From: Panagrolaimus kolymaensis
Taxonomy: Eukaryota > Nematoda > Chromadorea > Rhabditida > Panagrolaimidae
Direction of reading: 5' to 3'
Length of the DNA: 64,000 nucleotides
Assembly (NCBI GenBank): GCA_028622995.1
Contig: JAJQJQ010000014.1
Span: 558,001-622,000 of the forward strand
Shown: piece by piece, positions 26,601 through 39,497 of the stretch
How the letters are laid out: the number at the start of each line of letters is the position of its first letter
How positions within the stretch are numbered: the first letter of the stretch is position 1
The notes under the pieces: model-generated
The model's input: the letters and a program-made list of their open reading frames with translations, nothing else
Database searches by the model: none
What the model was told of the DNA's origin: nothing
Made by a program: the position numbers and the translations under genes

Positions 26601-28027
26601 GGTGGCGGCGGCGGCGGAGGTAATTCTGGAAACCTTGGTGGAAATGAACGAATAACCCCACCTGAAATAGGTTCAGACGTAATTGATAATTTAATGGAAA
26701 TGGAAGCAAGAGTAAATTTAGAAATGTCTAATCGATATCGAAATTCGGTAATAACTTCAAATGGAAATGTTATGGGTCATCATCATGAAAGTGGTGGAGG
26801 AGGAGGAATTATAACTCCTCTAGGTCAAAATAATGGCGGCCTCAACAGCGGTGGTGGGGATGGAAGTAGTGGTTCAGCATTTTCTCAACCTAAACAAAGT
26901 GGCGGCGGAGGCATGCAATGCACTACCGATGATTTAAATGAAATTTCTCGAACTACTTTATTATTAATGGTTGAATGGGCGAAATCCCTTCCACCATTTC
27001 CAGATTTAACAATGGAAGATAAAATTATTTTATTAAAAAATTATGCTCCACAACATTTAATTTTAATGCCAGCTTTTCGTTCACCCGATACGACGAAAGT
27101 TTGTTTATTTAATAATACTTCCATGTCTCAAGATCAAACAAATGAATTGAATGGATTTGCGGCATTTAAAACTTCGAATATTACCCCGAGAGTTTTGGAT
27201 GAAATTGTATGGCCCATGAGACAATTACAAATGAGAGAACAAGAATTTGTTTGTTTAAAAGCTTTAGCATTTTTACATCCTGAAGCTAAGGGTCTTTCAA
27301 CCACTTCTCAATCATTAATTAGAGATGCAAGAAATAAAGTTTTAAAAGCATTATATTCATTTATTTTGGCTCAAAATCCTGAGGATGCTCCTACTCGTTA
27401 TGGTAAGTAAAATTTAAGCTGCAAAACAAAAAACCAATAAAAAAAATTATTATTTCGCGATGAAAAAAAATTTATTTGACGTTTTTATTTTTTATGAAAG
27501 AAAAAAATATTTAGAAATTTTTTACCCTAAAACTAAGATTAATAAACTTTTATTTTTATTTAAATTTTTTTGTTAGAAAAAATTAGAAAAATTTAAACAA
27601 AATAAAATTCTTCCCTTTTTTAGGCAACATTCTTCTTCTTGCTCCAGCTTTGAAAGCTTTGACTCAATTACTCATAGAAAATATTTCATTGACTCGATTC
27701 TTTGGCCTTAATGAAGTCGATTCTTTATTATCCGAATTTATTCTTGATGATATAAGCGACCAAACTACAGCTCCATCATCTTTGAAAGAGCGTTTAACTA
27801 CTTCATCATTTGCACCAGTGATTTCAGGTGGTGGTGGATCATCTCAACAGCAACAACAACTACAATCTCCAACAATATCCATGCCATCAAGTTCAGTGGA
27901 TCAAAGAAGAAGCAATAATTTTTCTGGTTCATCAAGTATGCATCAACTTTTAACTGGAAATCTTCTTCCCACTTCATCTTCATCTGGTCAAGGTCAATCA
28001 GGGGATAGTGTGATGACAGTATTGTAG
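20683..28027 (+). CDS. HNF4-type nuclear hormone receptor
   Basis: A DNA-binding transcription factor. Five exons are proposed, 20683-20692, 22689-22761, 23539-23693, 26530-27402 and 27624-28027, in phase, total 504 residues. The 10-nt first exon (ATG GAT TTA G before GTAAGC) is inferred because it supplies both a start codon and the one-base phase the next exon needs. The C4 zinc-finger domain begins [14 protein letters not shown], with P-box CNGCKG (HNF4 has CDGCKG) and a second finger ending CRYCRFQKC, then AGMKREAIQFERD, which matches the HNF4 sequence after the fingers. A Gly-rich hinge (poly-Gly near residue 98) precedes the ligand-binding domain with [14 protein letters not shown] and an AF-2-like helix [12 protein letters not shown]. 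The C-terminus is a Gln/Ser-rich tail. Introns 2 and 4 are short, while introns 1 and 3 are 2.0 and 2.8 kb. Confidence 0.9.
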
Positions 28028-29309
28028 TTAATTTTTTTTCTCCCATTTTTTTATTGTTGTTGTTGTCGGCGAGACTATTCCATACTGTAGCAACTCTCTG
28101 CCTATGTTTTATTTATCTCTCATCTAAATCGCTCACATTCTATCTTTTTTTGTTGGTAAAATACTTGTAAATTAAAAATATTAACTTCTTTTAAAACAAA
28201 GACACACCATTGTTTTTTTTTTATTATTATAAATTAATTAAGCGTATCATTTTCAATATTTTAAAAAAATACATGCCTCATAAAACAAAAAATATTATTA
28301 TATGTTTATTTTCTCTTTTTTTTCTTTTTTTGAAAAAATATTACCATTGATTGTATTTATCCATTTTCTTCGTTATACAAAAAACTTCTTTTTTTTAAAT
28401 ACAAAAATTTTAAATTTTTATTTACTGCTATGTTTATGGGCTTTAGTGCGTTAATTAATAAATTTATTTAATTTTTTTTAAAACAAAATCCATAACTAAA
28501 ATGTCCTTATTAATGTCAAACAACATTGATCGTCATCTGAAAATAAATACTCAAAACTCTTTACTTGAATTAAATTTATGTTTAGCCAAAAACCTTAGAT
28601 GATCATGAAACTTTTTGCTGTAGTTTAAACTTTAAAGGTTTGAACAAAAAAATCATATGTACTTATCAAAGAAAAAATAAATGTTTTCTCTTTCAAATGC
28701 AACAAGATAAAAATGGCTCATTTTTTGCTTCGTTGCAATAAAAAAGTATCAAGAAATTCGTTAAATCAAGACTATGATGTTGAGGAAAATCCACGAGAAT
28801 ATTATTATGTACATACTTAAAATCTTCCAGATGATTAAAGAAACTCAAACATATGAAATTTTGTATGATTGAAACTTGTGCAACGTAAAATTAATTTGCA
28901 AGAAAGCTCAAAACTCATAGTGATGAAGAAAATTTAGAATGGTTAAAAGAATTAATCGATTTTCCATCTCTAAAAAACGACCATACTAACCTGCGTTTGA
29001 ATATTTAAAAAATTTGTAATAATCATATGGTCGCTTACAGTAAACCTTTGCAATTTTAGCAACGCTATCACACACAAAATGAAACGAAAATGAAAAATCC
29101 AAATATTTTTTCAACTTTATCAATTCCAAATCCATAAGTATGCCTCGGTAATCGTCATCATCTAAGTAACTTTTGATGTGGTTTTTCTTTATTCACAACA
29201 AAAACAATGGTTAACAAAATACAAAGAAACAAAAACAAAATGCAAAAATCTGTTAGTTTTATTTACATACAATGAGTCAAACGTAAAGAATCAGTTATTA
29301 GTTATATTT
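28028..29309. other. Intergenic between convergent genes
   Basis: 3' flank of the HNF4-type gene and of the serine protease. Around 28,880-29,010 a plus-strand frame looks mildly coding (acidic, with LEWLKELIDFPSL) but has stops on both sides and no matching exons. No gene is called. Confidence 0.45.
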
Positions 29310-30765
29310 TTAGCATCGGAGTATAGCATAAATTGTTGATATCATTAGCATTGAAATCCATATATTTTGTGATGAAGATGATGAGTTTTGAAGAGTTGAT
29401 GATAAGGATGTTTGATTTTCGATTTGATTTTGAGATTTGTCAATGAAAGGTAAATCCATGAATTTGACTTTGTGACATTTAACCATTTGTTTTGTAACCT
29501 TCTCAATCCATGTACAGTATTTGTTGATATTCATAAAGATAGCTAAAAACTGAGAATATGTATGTAAAAGTAAAACAAAGACAAAACTGATACACTAAAG
29601 AATGAAACTTACATGGATTGTTTTCACTATTAGTATCACTTATTCCGCCCCATGATGCCACACCAATTTGATAATATTCTCCATCAATTGTTCGAGCAAG
29701 CATAGGTCCACCTGAATCACCTGAAGCTATACCATCATTCCATTTACCAACACAAACATGAATATTCCGTTCAACAAAATTCCAGCGTTTTTTGCATTGT
29801 TCATACGTATGAGTAAATGTTTCAATTTCTCGTAGTTGATTTGAAGGTGTTAAAGTATCAGCTAAAACAGAAAGGAAAATGAGTGAAAGTTAAAGTGTAT
29901 GTTGTTAATGGAAAGGATGAGGCTTTTATCAATTTATAACCTTTAAAAACAAAAACCATCAACTTTTAGACAAGTTTAACAATCAAAACAAAGGCAAAAC
30001 TTACTATTTCCATTATCATCATAATCACCAAATCCCATTACCATAACTCTTTGTGATGATACATCTTTAAAATTGCTTGCAAGTTTGACATGTTTTATAT
30101 CAGCAAATAGTGTTTCATTAGCTTCCAAAATTGCTATATCATTTCCATGATGATTGTAGTGAAGATGAGCATACACTTTATGAACTTCAATCGTAGGAAA
30201 AGTATTGACGTCGTTTATACCCAATCTGTTGATTCTTAAATGATATCCTTCTTTTTTGACTCTAAAAACATCAACGATTAGTTTGAAGAATAAAAAGCAT
30301 AAACTTTTAAACAATCACATATCAACAAAAAAAAGAAGCAAACATACGCAATAGAAATTTCTGTTTTTTTCATTTTTTTCAAACTTGTTACACAATGAGC
30401 CGCTGTAAGGATATGTACGGGTTAAGACGTTCTAATGGCTGCACATTTATTATTGTTACTTCAAAGCGAAACAAAAAAATTTATATACACTTTGCCAAAA
30501 TAAAAATAAATCATTTTTATCGATAAAAATAATAATTACCTGTAAGTATATGACGAGATGAGATAATCGTAGCAGAACATTCATACCATTGATCATTTTT
30601 ATCACGAGATTCCAAAATTGCAACATACGTCCATTTTTGATTTGTTGAGATTTCACCACCAATAATTCGTTTATGTCGTCGTATACTTTTTGAACTCCAT
30701 ATTGTTGGAAGAAATGGTGTCAGTAATAAAATTATTACGATTACAGGAAACACATCATTGCGCAT
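29310..30765 (-). CDS. Chymotrypsin-fold (S1) serine protease
   Basis: Five exons on the minus strand (30765-30540, 30402-30348, 30261-30005, 29861-29613, 29542-29310) in phase give 339 residues. A hydrophobic signal peptide (MRNDVFPVIVIILLLTPFLP) leads to the activation site RHKRIIGGE, where cleavage after Arg 33 would free the new N-terminus. The catalytic triad is visible: His 78 in LTAAHC, Asp 135 in NDIAIL and Ser 229 in SGDSGGP. The residue six places before Ser 229 is Gly 223, not the Asp of trypsin, so the specificity is probably not tryptic. After the domain end (YCTWIEKVT) comes a Ser/Gln-rich linker and a hydrophobic C-terminal end (IWISMLMISTIYAI), which resembles a GPI-anchor signal or tail membrane segment. 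That would make it a secreted or cell-surface zymogen. An upstream in-frame ATG exists, but the chosen start gives the best signal peptide. Confidence 0.9.
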
Positions 30766-33700
30766 CGTCGTTGTCGTTGTTGTCAGTGATGATGGATTGA
30801 AAAATTGAGTGAGTTGCAAGCATTTTGAAGAAAAAGTTATGCAAATTTTGAAGTTTTTGTTCACGATGATGGTAGTTATCATGGAGAAGAAATATGTCCT
30901 GAAATAACATAGAGTTAAAAATCGAAATAAATAATAATAAGCAATATAACAGCAAGTAAGAAAAAACGAAATAACAACGCGATGGTAATGGATAAAACAA
31001 AATTTATAAACTTTTTGGGCCTTTATAAAAAGCAACAAGGTGCTTAAGGAAAGATGTGCTTTTTTAACGACATTTGTTATTTACTAATACATAATTTGTA
31101 AACTCAATCAATTGCTGAATTGCAAAGTTCATTTAATCCAAAGAAGCAAAAAGGAAGAGGAAGAAGAATATCAACAACGGCGGCAGTGGTGTAAATATAA
31201 AAAAATAAAATGAATTCCATTTTTAATATTATTTTTCTTTTCTCTTTTATTATTGCTTTTTTGACTTATGCTTGCACTATTATAATTTTAATTGAATCAA
31301 AAACTGTTAAGCTTGTTTATGCATAATTTACTTCGCCAGATGAACAACAATCATCTCCAATGTAAGTTTAACCAACCCTAAAAATTTTTTTTCAACTTTC
31401 TAATCCAAAATCTTTGTTGTTTGCTTATACATAACTGTACTTTAATTTCTAACAAGAAGCTTCATCCTCTCAAAAACAATAAATAATAAACGAGCAGAAA
31501 ATTTACGAACATATGAAATAACAAAAAGTGAAAGTGAAGAGAATGAAAATGATTTTATGCTGGAAGCTTCGAATGGACTTTCGATCATAGAACGCCACTT
31601 GACTTTCTGGATCACTTTGGATTCATTGGAAGAAGATAAATGAAGGTGCTACATATTTCGGCTGACAAAAGTAAGGGAGCTAAATGGTGTCGGTGAAAAT
31701 AATGAGCTTCAACATCTCGAACTCTACGGGTTTTTATTTCATTTCCAGTTGATAAGACTGGCTAAAAATTCACTGATTAGTCAAAGTAAAAAAACGGACA
31801 AGTAAGTTAGGGTGATTTCCTTTCAAAGGAATTTTAATGGATTTTTTTAAAAACTTTAATTTGTATTTGACTAAAACGTTAGGCTATAATTTTTTTTGGA
31901 GATTTAAGTTCGGGTTTTGAAGAAAACGCAATAAAGGGACAAAAATAACAAAAGTAAAGTTTCTTTTTTATTTTAAATTTCATTATTGTTGAAATCTTTT
32001 TCTTTACATTAACTTCAAGGCGTCAGTTACTGTAATAGCTAAAGGTGTTTTAGTATCTTATTTTGCATTAAAACAAAAATATGTTATTTTCAAAATTAGT
32101 GATGAATAAATTAATGTTTGACACTTTGAATCAAAGAACATTCACATTTGCACGAATTAAATGAAACTCTTTTTCTTTCTTTAAAGGCAATGTTTTTCTG
32201 TTACCATTAAGGAGATCTTTTTCCTTCATTTACCTACAAAATTTGAGAGCAATTTAGGGAAGTAGTGACAAAAAAAAGATACACAAACATTAGAAGCTAT
32301 ACTTTAGTTTGTTTCTTTTTTTTTTCAACTAACAAAATACTTTCATAGTTTTCGTGATTTTTATCACTACGAAAATTTAGTGTTGTTACTCAAAAATGTT
32401 TTTGGTTTTTTCTCAACTTATGTACATCAGTTTGGTTGGTAATTTTTTGGATACCTTTGCTTGTTTCTCTGTGTCAGTGGAGGATAAAAAAAATGAAACA
32501 AAGTTCAAGAAAACTATTTTCTTTTTTTTTTGTACAACCATTTTGAAACTTTATTTGGAAGGTCGATGATTAATTGAAGAAAGAGTTTTTTGAAAGGAAG
32601 TTTGTCTCTTTATTTGATAAATATTGACAAATGTTCGATTTCAACTTTTTTGATAAAATTCAAATAAAAAAGTTTGGCTTTGATTTGTGATAGTCTATTT
32701 TTCAACGGGTTGTATTTTTTCTTATTCGATATTAATATTTCTTTATGCTTTTTTTGTTTGATCGATTTTAAAATATTTATTTTATCCAATGCTTGACACA
32801 AAAAAAATGTAAACCTTTAAATTTCAGAGAACAGCTTTCATTTTTGCAATTTTATTTTTCGCTTTATCTTTCCTAAATTATTTTTAACATTTCTAAAGCC
32901 TTTAAGAAGTGTCAATAATAATAATTCCCTTTTTACTATTTTTTATTTTAAAGGCCTGCGTGAATAACTTAATTTGTTCTTATTATTACTACTTCCTTTA
33001 ATTTTTTGCTATCAAACATTGTTATTAAGGGTTATTTTATTAAATAACTACCACTTTCTAAAAACCAAAAAAAATGTTCAAACACACGTTTTTTCTTCCA
33101 TTTTTTTTTGCTTTTGATTTTCCGAATTTCACTCTCGCCTACTATTTTTTTTATTTTCAAACAAAAAGCTTTTTTTTCTATTATTTTTTTTATTCCTTTT
33201 AAATTTAAGCTAAGTCGACGGCGATCAAATGTGAAAAGTGAAATACATCGATAAAGAAAAAGAATGAAATAGAAAAAATTGAAACATCATGGAACCCGAG
33301 AGACATCACCAGGCTGGCTGGCAATGGGCTTTGGAAGAAAATGGGTGGAAAAGAATCACGTGTTTTATTTTTTTTTTGCGCAAAGAGAAATGATGATGTT
33401 GTCGATGCTTCTTCCATCTTCACTTTTTTCTTATCAAACGTAAAACGAAAAAGAAAAAGAAAAGATTTTTTTTCGATTGGTCCATTCATTTTTTTACGTT
33501 ATTTTATCCATTTTTTAACATTCTATTTTTTCTATGGAACTTTTTCATTTTTACAATCATTTTTAACTTTTACCTTTTTTTTTGATAATGCATCATAATT
33601 TCTTTCTTCTTTTTATGATCTTTCATTAAACGCCGTTACTCAACAAAATAAAAAAGTCGTAAACTCTCACAATTTTTTTTCTCGCCCATCTTTTTTTTTT

Positions 33701-35534
33701 CTTTGCCTCCCGCGGGCTGGGCTGACGAAGACTGATGGAAGGAAGGAACTCCAATAATTGAATGTTGATGTATTGATTGAAAACATTTGATGATCATGCG
33801 ATGTTAAATATAATGGAAGAACATTTTTTTTTTGTATTTTTATCATTAATTTTTCTTTCTTGTAGTATTAGTGGTCGATTAATTTTGTGAAGTATTAACT
33901 TTTTTCTAAATTATTTTTGGTTGCTTTCAAAAAATAAAATAACAACGTAAATTTATTTTAAAGCAATATTTTTTGTTTGCTTGTTTTTCTTTTACTCTGC
34001 AAAAGAAATGAAACTTATTTTTAATTAAATTTTTTAGCAGAAAAGTTATTGATTTGGCTTACATATATCTTTTTAGATTTCTAAAATTGATCCTTTTATT
34101 TTTGCGTTTAAAATGTTTTTACAAAATTCATAGGTTGTCTTTCAAAATACTAATCAAAGGCTCGAAAAAAAATTCTTTGGTTTTTTTAGTTTTCTCTAAT
34201 TAATTTTAAACTTTACCTTTCAAAATGAATGTTTAAAGTTTTTGGAATAAAACATCTGTCAGAAACATTTAATAAAATAAACCGTCTGATTTTTTTGCCT
34301 TACAAATTATGTCATAACCTTTTTATACATAAATTCAATTTGCTTACGTTTCTTTCATATTTTTGTCTGACCTTTTTTTAAAACTTTCTTGCTGCTACTG
34401 ATAATATAATTTTGATGCAATCAAAAACAAAGTTTTGTTAATCTTTCTACTTTAATGTTATTGGAAAGGAAAGCAAAAAAAAGAAAGAAAGGTAACGATG
34501 AATGATTGGCAAAAGCAGCTTTTTGGTCTTTAGCTACTGCTGCTACTGCCATTACTAACACGTGCGTTTTAGAAAAAATAAAATTTATTTCTAACTAGTG
34601 GCCAAGTAGCTGCTGTTATTTCTCACTTTGATGACTGCACTGGACCAAGCTGGATTGTTGGTTGTAAAGCTTGAAAATCTTTTTTCTCTCATTTTTATGT
34701 ATTGATTGATTTTTTTTGTTTCATGCGATAAAACATTTTGATTGAGTTTAAAGTAACAAAAAATTGTTTCAATTGGTTTTACTTTAAATCATGTTTGTCT
34801 TATCTTTTGGGTTATTTTTTTTTAAGAAAATTTTCCACCCATTTTTTTTTTGTTGACAATTTCTATCCTTCACAAATGCCAATATTTTTTATTAAATTAT
34901 TATTAGTGAAATCAGTTTCATAAAAAATAAACATAAATTTGTTATTTAAACTTATGTTGCAATGATTGCCCTTGAGTTAAAAAGCTTTGGTGTCAAGATT
35001 TGGTGTAAGAAACTTTGTGTTTTTCAGAATAAAGCCACATACAATACAAAGGGTTTATTACAAAAAAAAGTAAAAATTGATCGATATTCATTCTTTTCCT
35101 TGAACCATCTCATTTATCACCAACAAAAATGATTCTATAAATTAATTAATTCTGACACATTTTTTTTCAAATTTAAATCTCTCTTTTTTTCCTTTTTTTC
35201 TATCAATGACAATCATTTGCATCCCTTCTCTCCATTAAAGACTCTTTTTTTCAACTTGTTTTGGTATACCTAAAAAACTTTATTCATTTTTTTTGCAAAG
35301 TACTTTTTTGGTTGTTGTTTTTCTTTCTCTCTTTTTCTTATTTGGTTTTTTCAATAATAATAATCTTTCCTCTTTTTTTTTTTGCGTTGGTTTATCATTA
35401 TTTTTTTAACAACGTCCGACTGACTAAAAATCATTTATTTTTACAATTTTAGCCTTAAAAATTTCTTTTACACCCACCAAGAAATTTTTTCCGTTGTTTT
35501 TCTCCACAAAAAAGGATCTAATGTTTTATTATTA
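30766..35534. other. Gene-poor stretch upstream of protease and second receptor
   Basis: Mostly AT-rich. One exon-like piece is noted separately at 31457-31643. Near 33,700 a short GC-rich word (CCCGCGGGCTGGGCTG) stands out. The last 300 bp are pyrimidine-rich and lead into the start codon of the receptor at 35535. No other gene is supported. Confidence 0.5.
31457..31643 (+). pseudogene. Orphan exon-like reading frame
   Basis: An open frame of 62 codons ends at a TGA at 31641 and has a non-AT-biased composition, with acidic segments SESEENEND and LDSLEEDK. A preceding piece near 31,335-31,362 (reading SPDEQQSSP) ends in a GTAAGT donor in compatible phase. No start codon or domain was found. 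It may be the last exon of a decayed or unrecognised small gene. Confidence 0.25.
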
Positions 35535-38304
35535 ATGGCTTCAACACAAACTCGTCGAGGATTATTTGTTGATGGTTTACCGGCGCCCATTCCATTAAAT
35601 CCTAAAAATATGGCTTTATTAAATGCCAATAGTCCCGTTCATTCTGTTGCAGCTTCAAGTGGAAGTGATTCCACTGAACAAATGACCCTTTGCCATATTT
35701 GTAGTGATCGAGCTACAGGGAATCATTATGGTAAGCCAAAGTTGATTTTCGATAACATGAAATACGTGTGCAAACTTCCGTCAAAATAATTTATAATTTT
35801 TGTGATGCAACAGCTTATTTTTTTCTCCTCTGTGTTGCTCTTATTTAAAATTTATTTTTCTATTTTTTTCTGTTTTGGTTCTGCGCAAAAATGTAAAAGA
35901 AACAACCAGCTGATTGATTTCGTTTTTGTTTACTAAAAACATTTTATTTTGCAATTTGCAAAAGTAAAATTAACTTTCTTTCGCTAATAAAAAATTTAAT
36001 CAATTTTCGATCATTAAACCCAAAAAAAGGTTTTAGACAATTTGAAATTTTAAAAATCAGGAGTTTTTCTTTACTAAAAACTTTTCTTATTTTTTTCGTA
36101 TTCACTAAATTCCCTTTCAAAACAACATAAATTTTTTAAAGCCACTAAAAATAAAAGTTCATTTGAATTGAAAAAACATAAATCAAACATATTAATTAAT
36201 GTAATTTTTTTAAATTATAGGTGCAATAAGTTGTGATGGATGTAAAGGATTTTTTCGTCGTAGCATTCGAAAGGAACATCAATATAAATGTCGATTTCAG
36301 CAAAATTGTAATGTTGATAAAACTCATCGAAATGCATGTCGAGCATGTCGATTAAGGAGATGCATTTCAGCTGGAATGCGAGCAAGTGGTGAGTCTCCTC
36401 TTCTCTTTCTTATAGAGTTCAAAACATACAAAAATTCAAAAACAGAAATACAGTAAAATTATTTTTTGAGAAGAAAAAAAGTGTGTTTATTGCTTACTTT
36501 TTTTGTTGCTTTGCAAATTTTTTAAATAAAAAAATCAAAAAGCGCTGATTTTCACGTGAAAAAAATACTTGTTTACAACCCTTTTTTTGTTCAACGGTGT
36601 TGTTGCGTTTTTTTTTCTTTTTTACTCAAAACCAGTATAAATTTATTCGATAAGAATTTTTTTTGTTGTTGTTGGTTATAATAAACACAGAAAAAAAAAA
36701 TTCTTTTTTTATCAATAATTTTTTTTTGGTTTAATTTTGGCTTTCATTGAAAAACTTTTTTATAACCAAAAGCAAATAAACACTACTAGCAATTAACTTC
36801 CCAAAAAATTACTGTAACAAGATTCAAGAAAAAAAAAGTAAATTATATCATTTGGAAGAAGTAATAATTTTTCTTTACAGCAATTCAAAATGAACGCGAT
36901 GTAATAGGAAAAAGAAGGAAATTAGAAAATGATGAAGAAACTTCAACACAATTTTTAAATAGTTTAATATTCAGCGAAAAATTATGTTTACAATTAAGGG
37001 AATCCGTTATTAAAAGCACAGAACAGGTAATATCTTTTTTCTTTTTCTTCCCTTTAACTTTCAAAAAAACTTGGCTTCTCTCAACTAAAATTTGTAACTT
37101 TCTATTACCAAAAAAAAAAGATTCTAAAATATTAAGAAAATTTTTTCAAAAGTTTTCCTTTCACTTTTTTAAACGTTTTTTAATTGGGCAATTTTGTTTA
37201 CTTTTTTTTCTCGAAAACAAAAAAGTTATAAATTCATAAAATCTTTTTGGATAAAAGTTTGGCATTTTTTATCACCAAAAAAGCCATCAGCTTTAGAGAT
37301 AAAAAAAAATTTCTTTCTTCCCTGATTAATTTTTTACTATTTTACCCACAAAACAAACTTTGGTAAACGAATTTTATTATTTTTTTGGAATTCATCAACC
37401 CTATTTTTTTTCTAGGTTGTGTATGATAAAGGAAAAATAAATTATGAACAACACCCACATTTTGCCACTTTAAACGATGTTGGAACTTCAATTCATCAAC
37501 AACTTTGCATATTAGTTGAATGGGCAAAAAGTTTAACACAATTTCAAGAAATTGCAATAAATGACCAAGCTTCGTTGCTTAAAGCTAATGCCGCTCCATT
37601 AATAGTTTTGGGTGTTGCATATCGTTCGCTAAATACTGATGGAGGAGTATTTTTAGCTAATGAAAAAATATTATCAACTGATCAAGCGACATTAATAGGA
37701 GATATTAATTTAGTTGTTTCACGAATTATAAATGAATTAGTTCAACCTATGCGGGAATTGGGTTATGATACGAATGATTATGTTGCACTTAAAGCTGCAA
37801 TATTTTTTAATCCATACAGTATTCGTAAGTTGCTTTTATTATACATAAATTAACTCATCAAAAAAAATTTGAATAAATAATCTAAAAATAATTTTTGTTC
37901 CAAAAAAAATTTTCTAATGTCATCCAAGTCTAAATTTTTTTGAAAAGTTGTTTTAGGACCAACGGATCCAACATCGACATCAATTTTAAAGCATGCAAGA
38001 TTATTAGCTCTAAAAGCATTAAAAAATAATAAACCCGATGATTTGGATGAATGTCGATTTGGTCAATTATTGCTTTTATTACCTGCCGTTCATTCCATTG
38101 CTCAACAACTTGTTGAAGATGTTCAACTTTGTCAGTAAGTTTTTCTTCTTCTTCCTTTTTTTCTGACCAATATAAATTTCCAATTTTAGTTTATTCCAAT
38201 TAACAAATGTGGATGAATTAATGCAAGAATTAATTTTACATGAAGGTAAACCAAAAGATAAACCTCCGACAGCTATAATTGAAAAATTAAAATCTCCTGT
38301 TTGA
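35535..38304 (+). CDS. HNF4-like nuclear hormone receptor, complete copy of the tandem array
   Basis: Six exons (35535-35730, 36221-36388, 36881-37026, 37416-37824, 37957-38134, 38190-38304) in phase give 403 residues. The DNA-binding domain begins [14 protein letters not shown], with P-box CDGCKG identical to HNF4, and the second finger ends CRACRLRRC. The next segment, [20 protein letters not shown], matches HNF4 closely. The ligand-binding domain includes [38 protein letters not shown] and [21 protein letters not shown]. The C-terminal helix [12 protein letters not shown] is the AF-2-like motif. The protein would bind direct-repeat response elements as a homodimer or HNF4-type dimer and regulate transcription. 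It differs clearly from the HNF4-type gene at 20,683-28,027, so the two are old paralogues. Two younger partial copies of this gene lie at 48,740-50,619 and 56,320-62,159. Confidence 0.94.
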
Positions 38305-39497
38305 TGGATGAAGGATGTTTGATTATTGATGCCTCATTATTATTATTTTTCATCCCCCTTAAAACTTCCAATAAAAAAATTCATAAATTTAAATATAAAT
38401 GATTTAATTAATATTGCCATATTTAAAATAAAAACCCTTAGAGAATCATCAGTAGTAATTATTATTTGTTATTTTATTAAAACAAACAAAAAATATTTGT
38501 AATCACAGAGACGGGAAAATAAAAGCCTTTTTTTTATTATCGTTGTTTTTATTCTTTCTTTTTTTTTTTGTATTTTTTGAAAATAAACTTTATTAAATTA
38601 ATTTTTTTACTTTTGGTAAATCACGAATTCTAGAAAAAAAAGAAATATTACAATTACAGTAAAGCAAATATGGAATAACAACAAAATGAGATAAAAGATT
38701 GAAAAGAATCACAAAAATTTTGGAAGAAGCAAAGTTATCTTTTTTTTATATCAAAATCTTATTTTTCAGTTTAAAAAGTTTTTAAATTTTTGAATGCAGC
38801 TGCTTTCATGTTAAAAACGAATCATTCTCAGTAGTATTATCAAATGGTATTTTTCTAATCAAGAAGTTTTAATGAGCGTTTTTATTGTAAAAAAAAATAA
38901 GAAAAAGAAATGCGTGAAAAGTTGGATTGGATTTTTAACGAAAATTTTCAATGGCAAAATAGTTGATACTTTGTTTCTTTGTCACAAATTTTTGATTCAT
39001 CCATTTTATCTTTTACTTGTCGAATTTAAACTTAATCTTGGTTTTTTAAAATTGATCTAATTCGATCCTATAAAAGGTTCGTATTAAAAATCCATGCCCT
39101 TCAATGTGGCTTTGGAAAAATTATAAATTTTGGAAAGCCATTGCTTTTTAGCAACTGCAAATATTAATGTCATTTCTTCAAAAAGGCGAAAGAACGAAGT
39201 AAATTTACTTCCATTGAATTCTTTGCAAAATAAAGCATCTTTCTTCGTAGTGCCCCAAACAAAAGTTCATCTGTTTTTCATTTTTTTGTTTTGAAGGAGA
39301 AAAATAAGAACGTAAACTCCATTTTTCTAAACTTCTTATTTGCAGTCATATTTTCAAATATACTTTTTTTTGTTTATGCAAATTTGAGCAAAATCTTTAA
39401 TACCACCAAAATCCGATATAAGCAATTTTTGATGCCCAAAACCTTTCATTCTTCCCTTTTTTAAACTGTTGCTTGCAGTCGTCGACAGAAAAAAAGA
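38305..39497. other. Intergenic segment repeated with the array
   Basis: Linker between the receptor and the membrane-protein gene. It recurs nearly base for base at 50,620-51,810 and, more diverged, at about 63,048-64,000. It includes polyadenylation sequence of the receptor and the promoter of the next gene. A 62-codon Lys/Phe-rich frame (38872-39060) is identical in the second copy only because the DNA is; I do not call it coding. Confidence 0.7.
39376..39422 (+). promoter_or_regulatory. Promoter of membrane-protein gene copy 1: octamer and TATA-like box
   Basis: A perfect ATGCAAAT octamer (the POU-factor motif) at 39376-39383 is followed about 30 bp later by GATATAAGC at 39415-39423, some 80 bp before the start codon. 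Both are conserved at the same spacing upstream of copies 2 and 3. A further CCTATAAAAGG near 39,069 is also conserved but lies about 430 bp upstream. Confidence 0.5.

Noticed and set aside
38872..39060. 62-codon frame conserved exactly at 51187-51375
   Set aside because: Conservation is explained by the recent DNA duplication of the linker. The third linker copy (near 63,475) has lost the frame.
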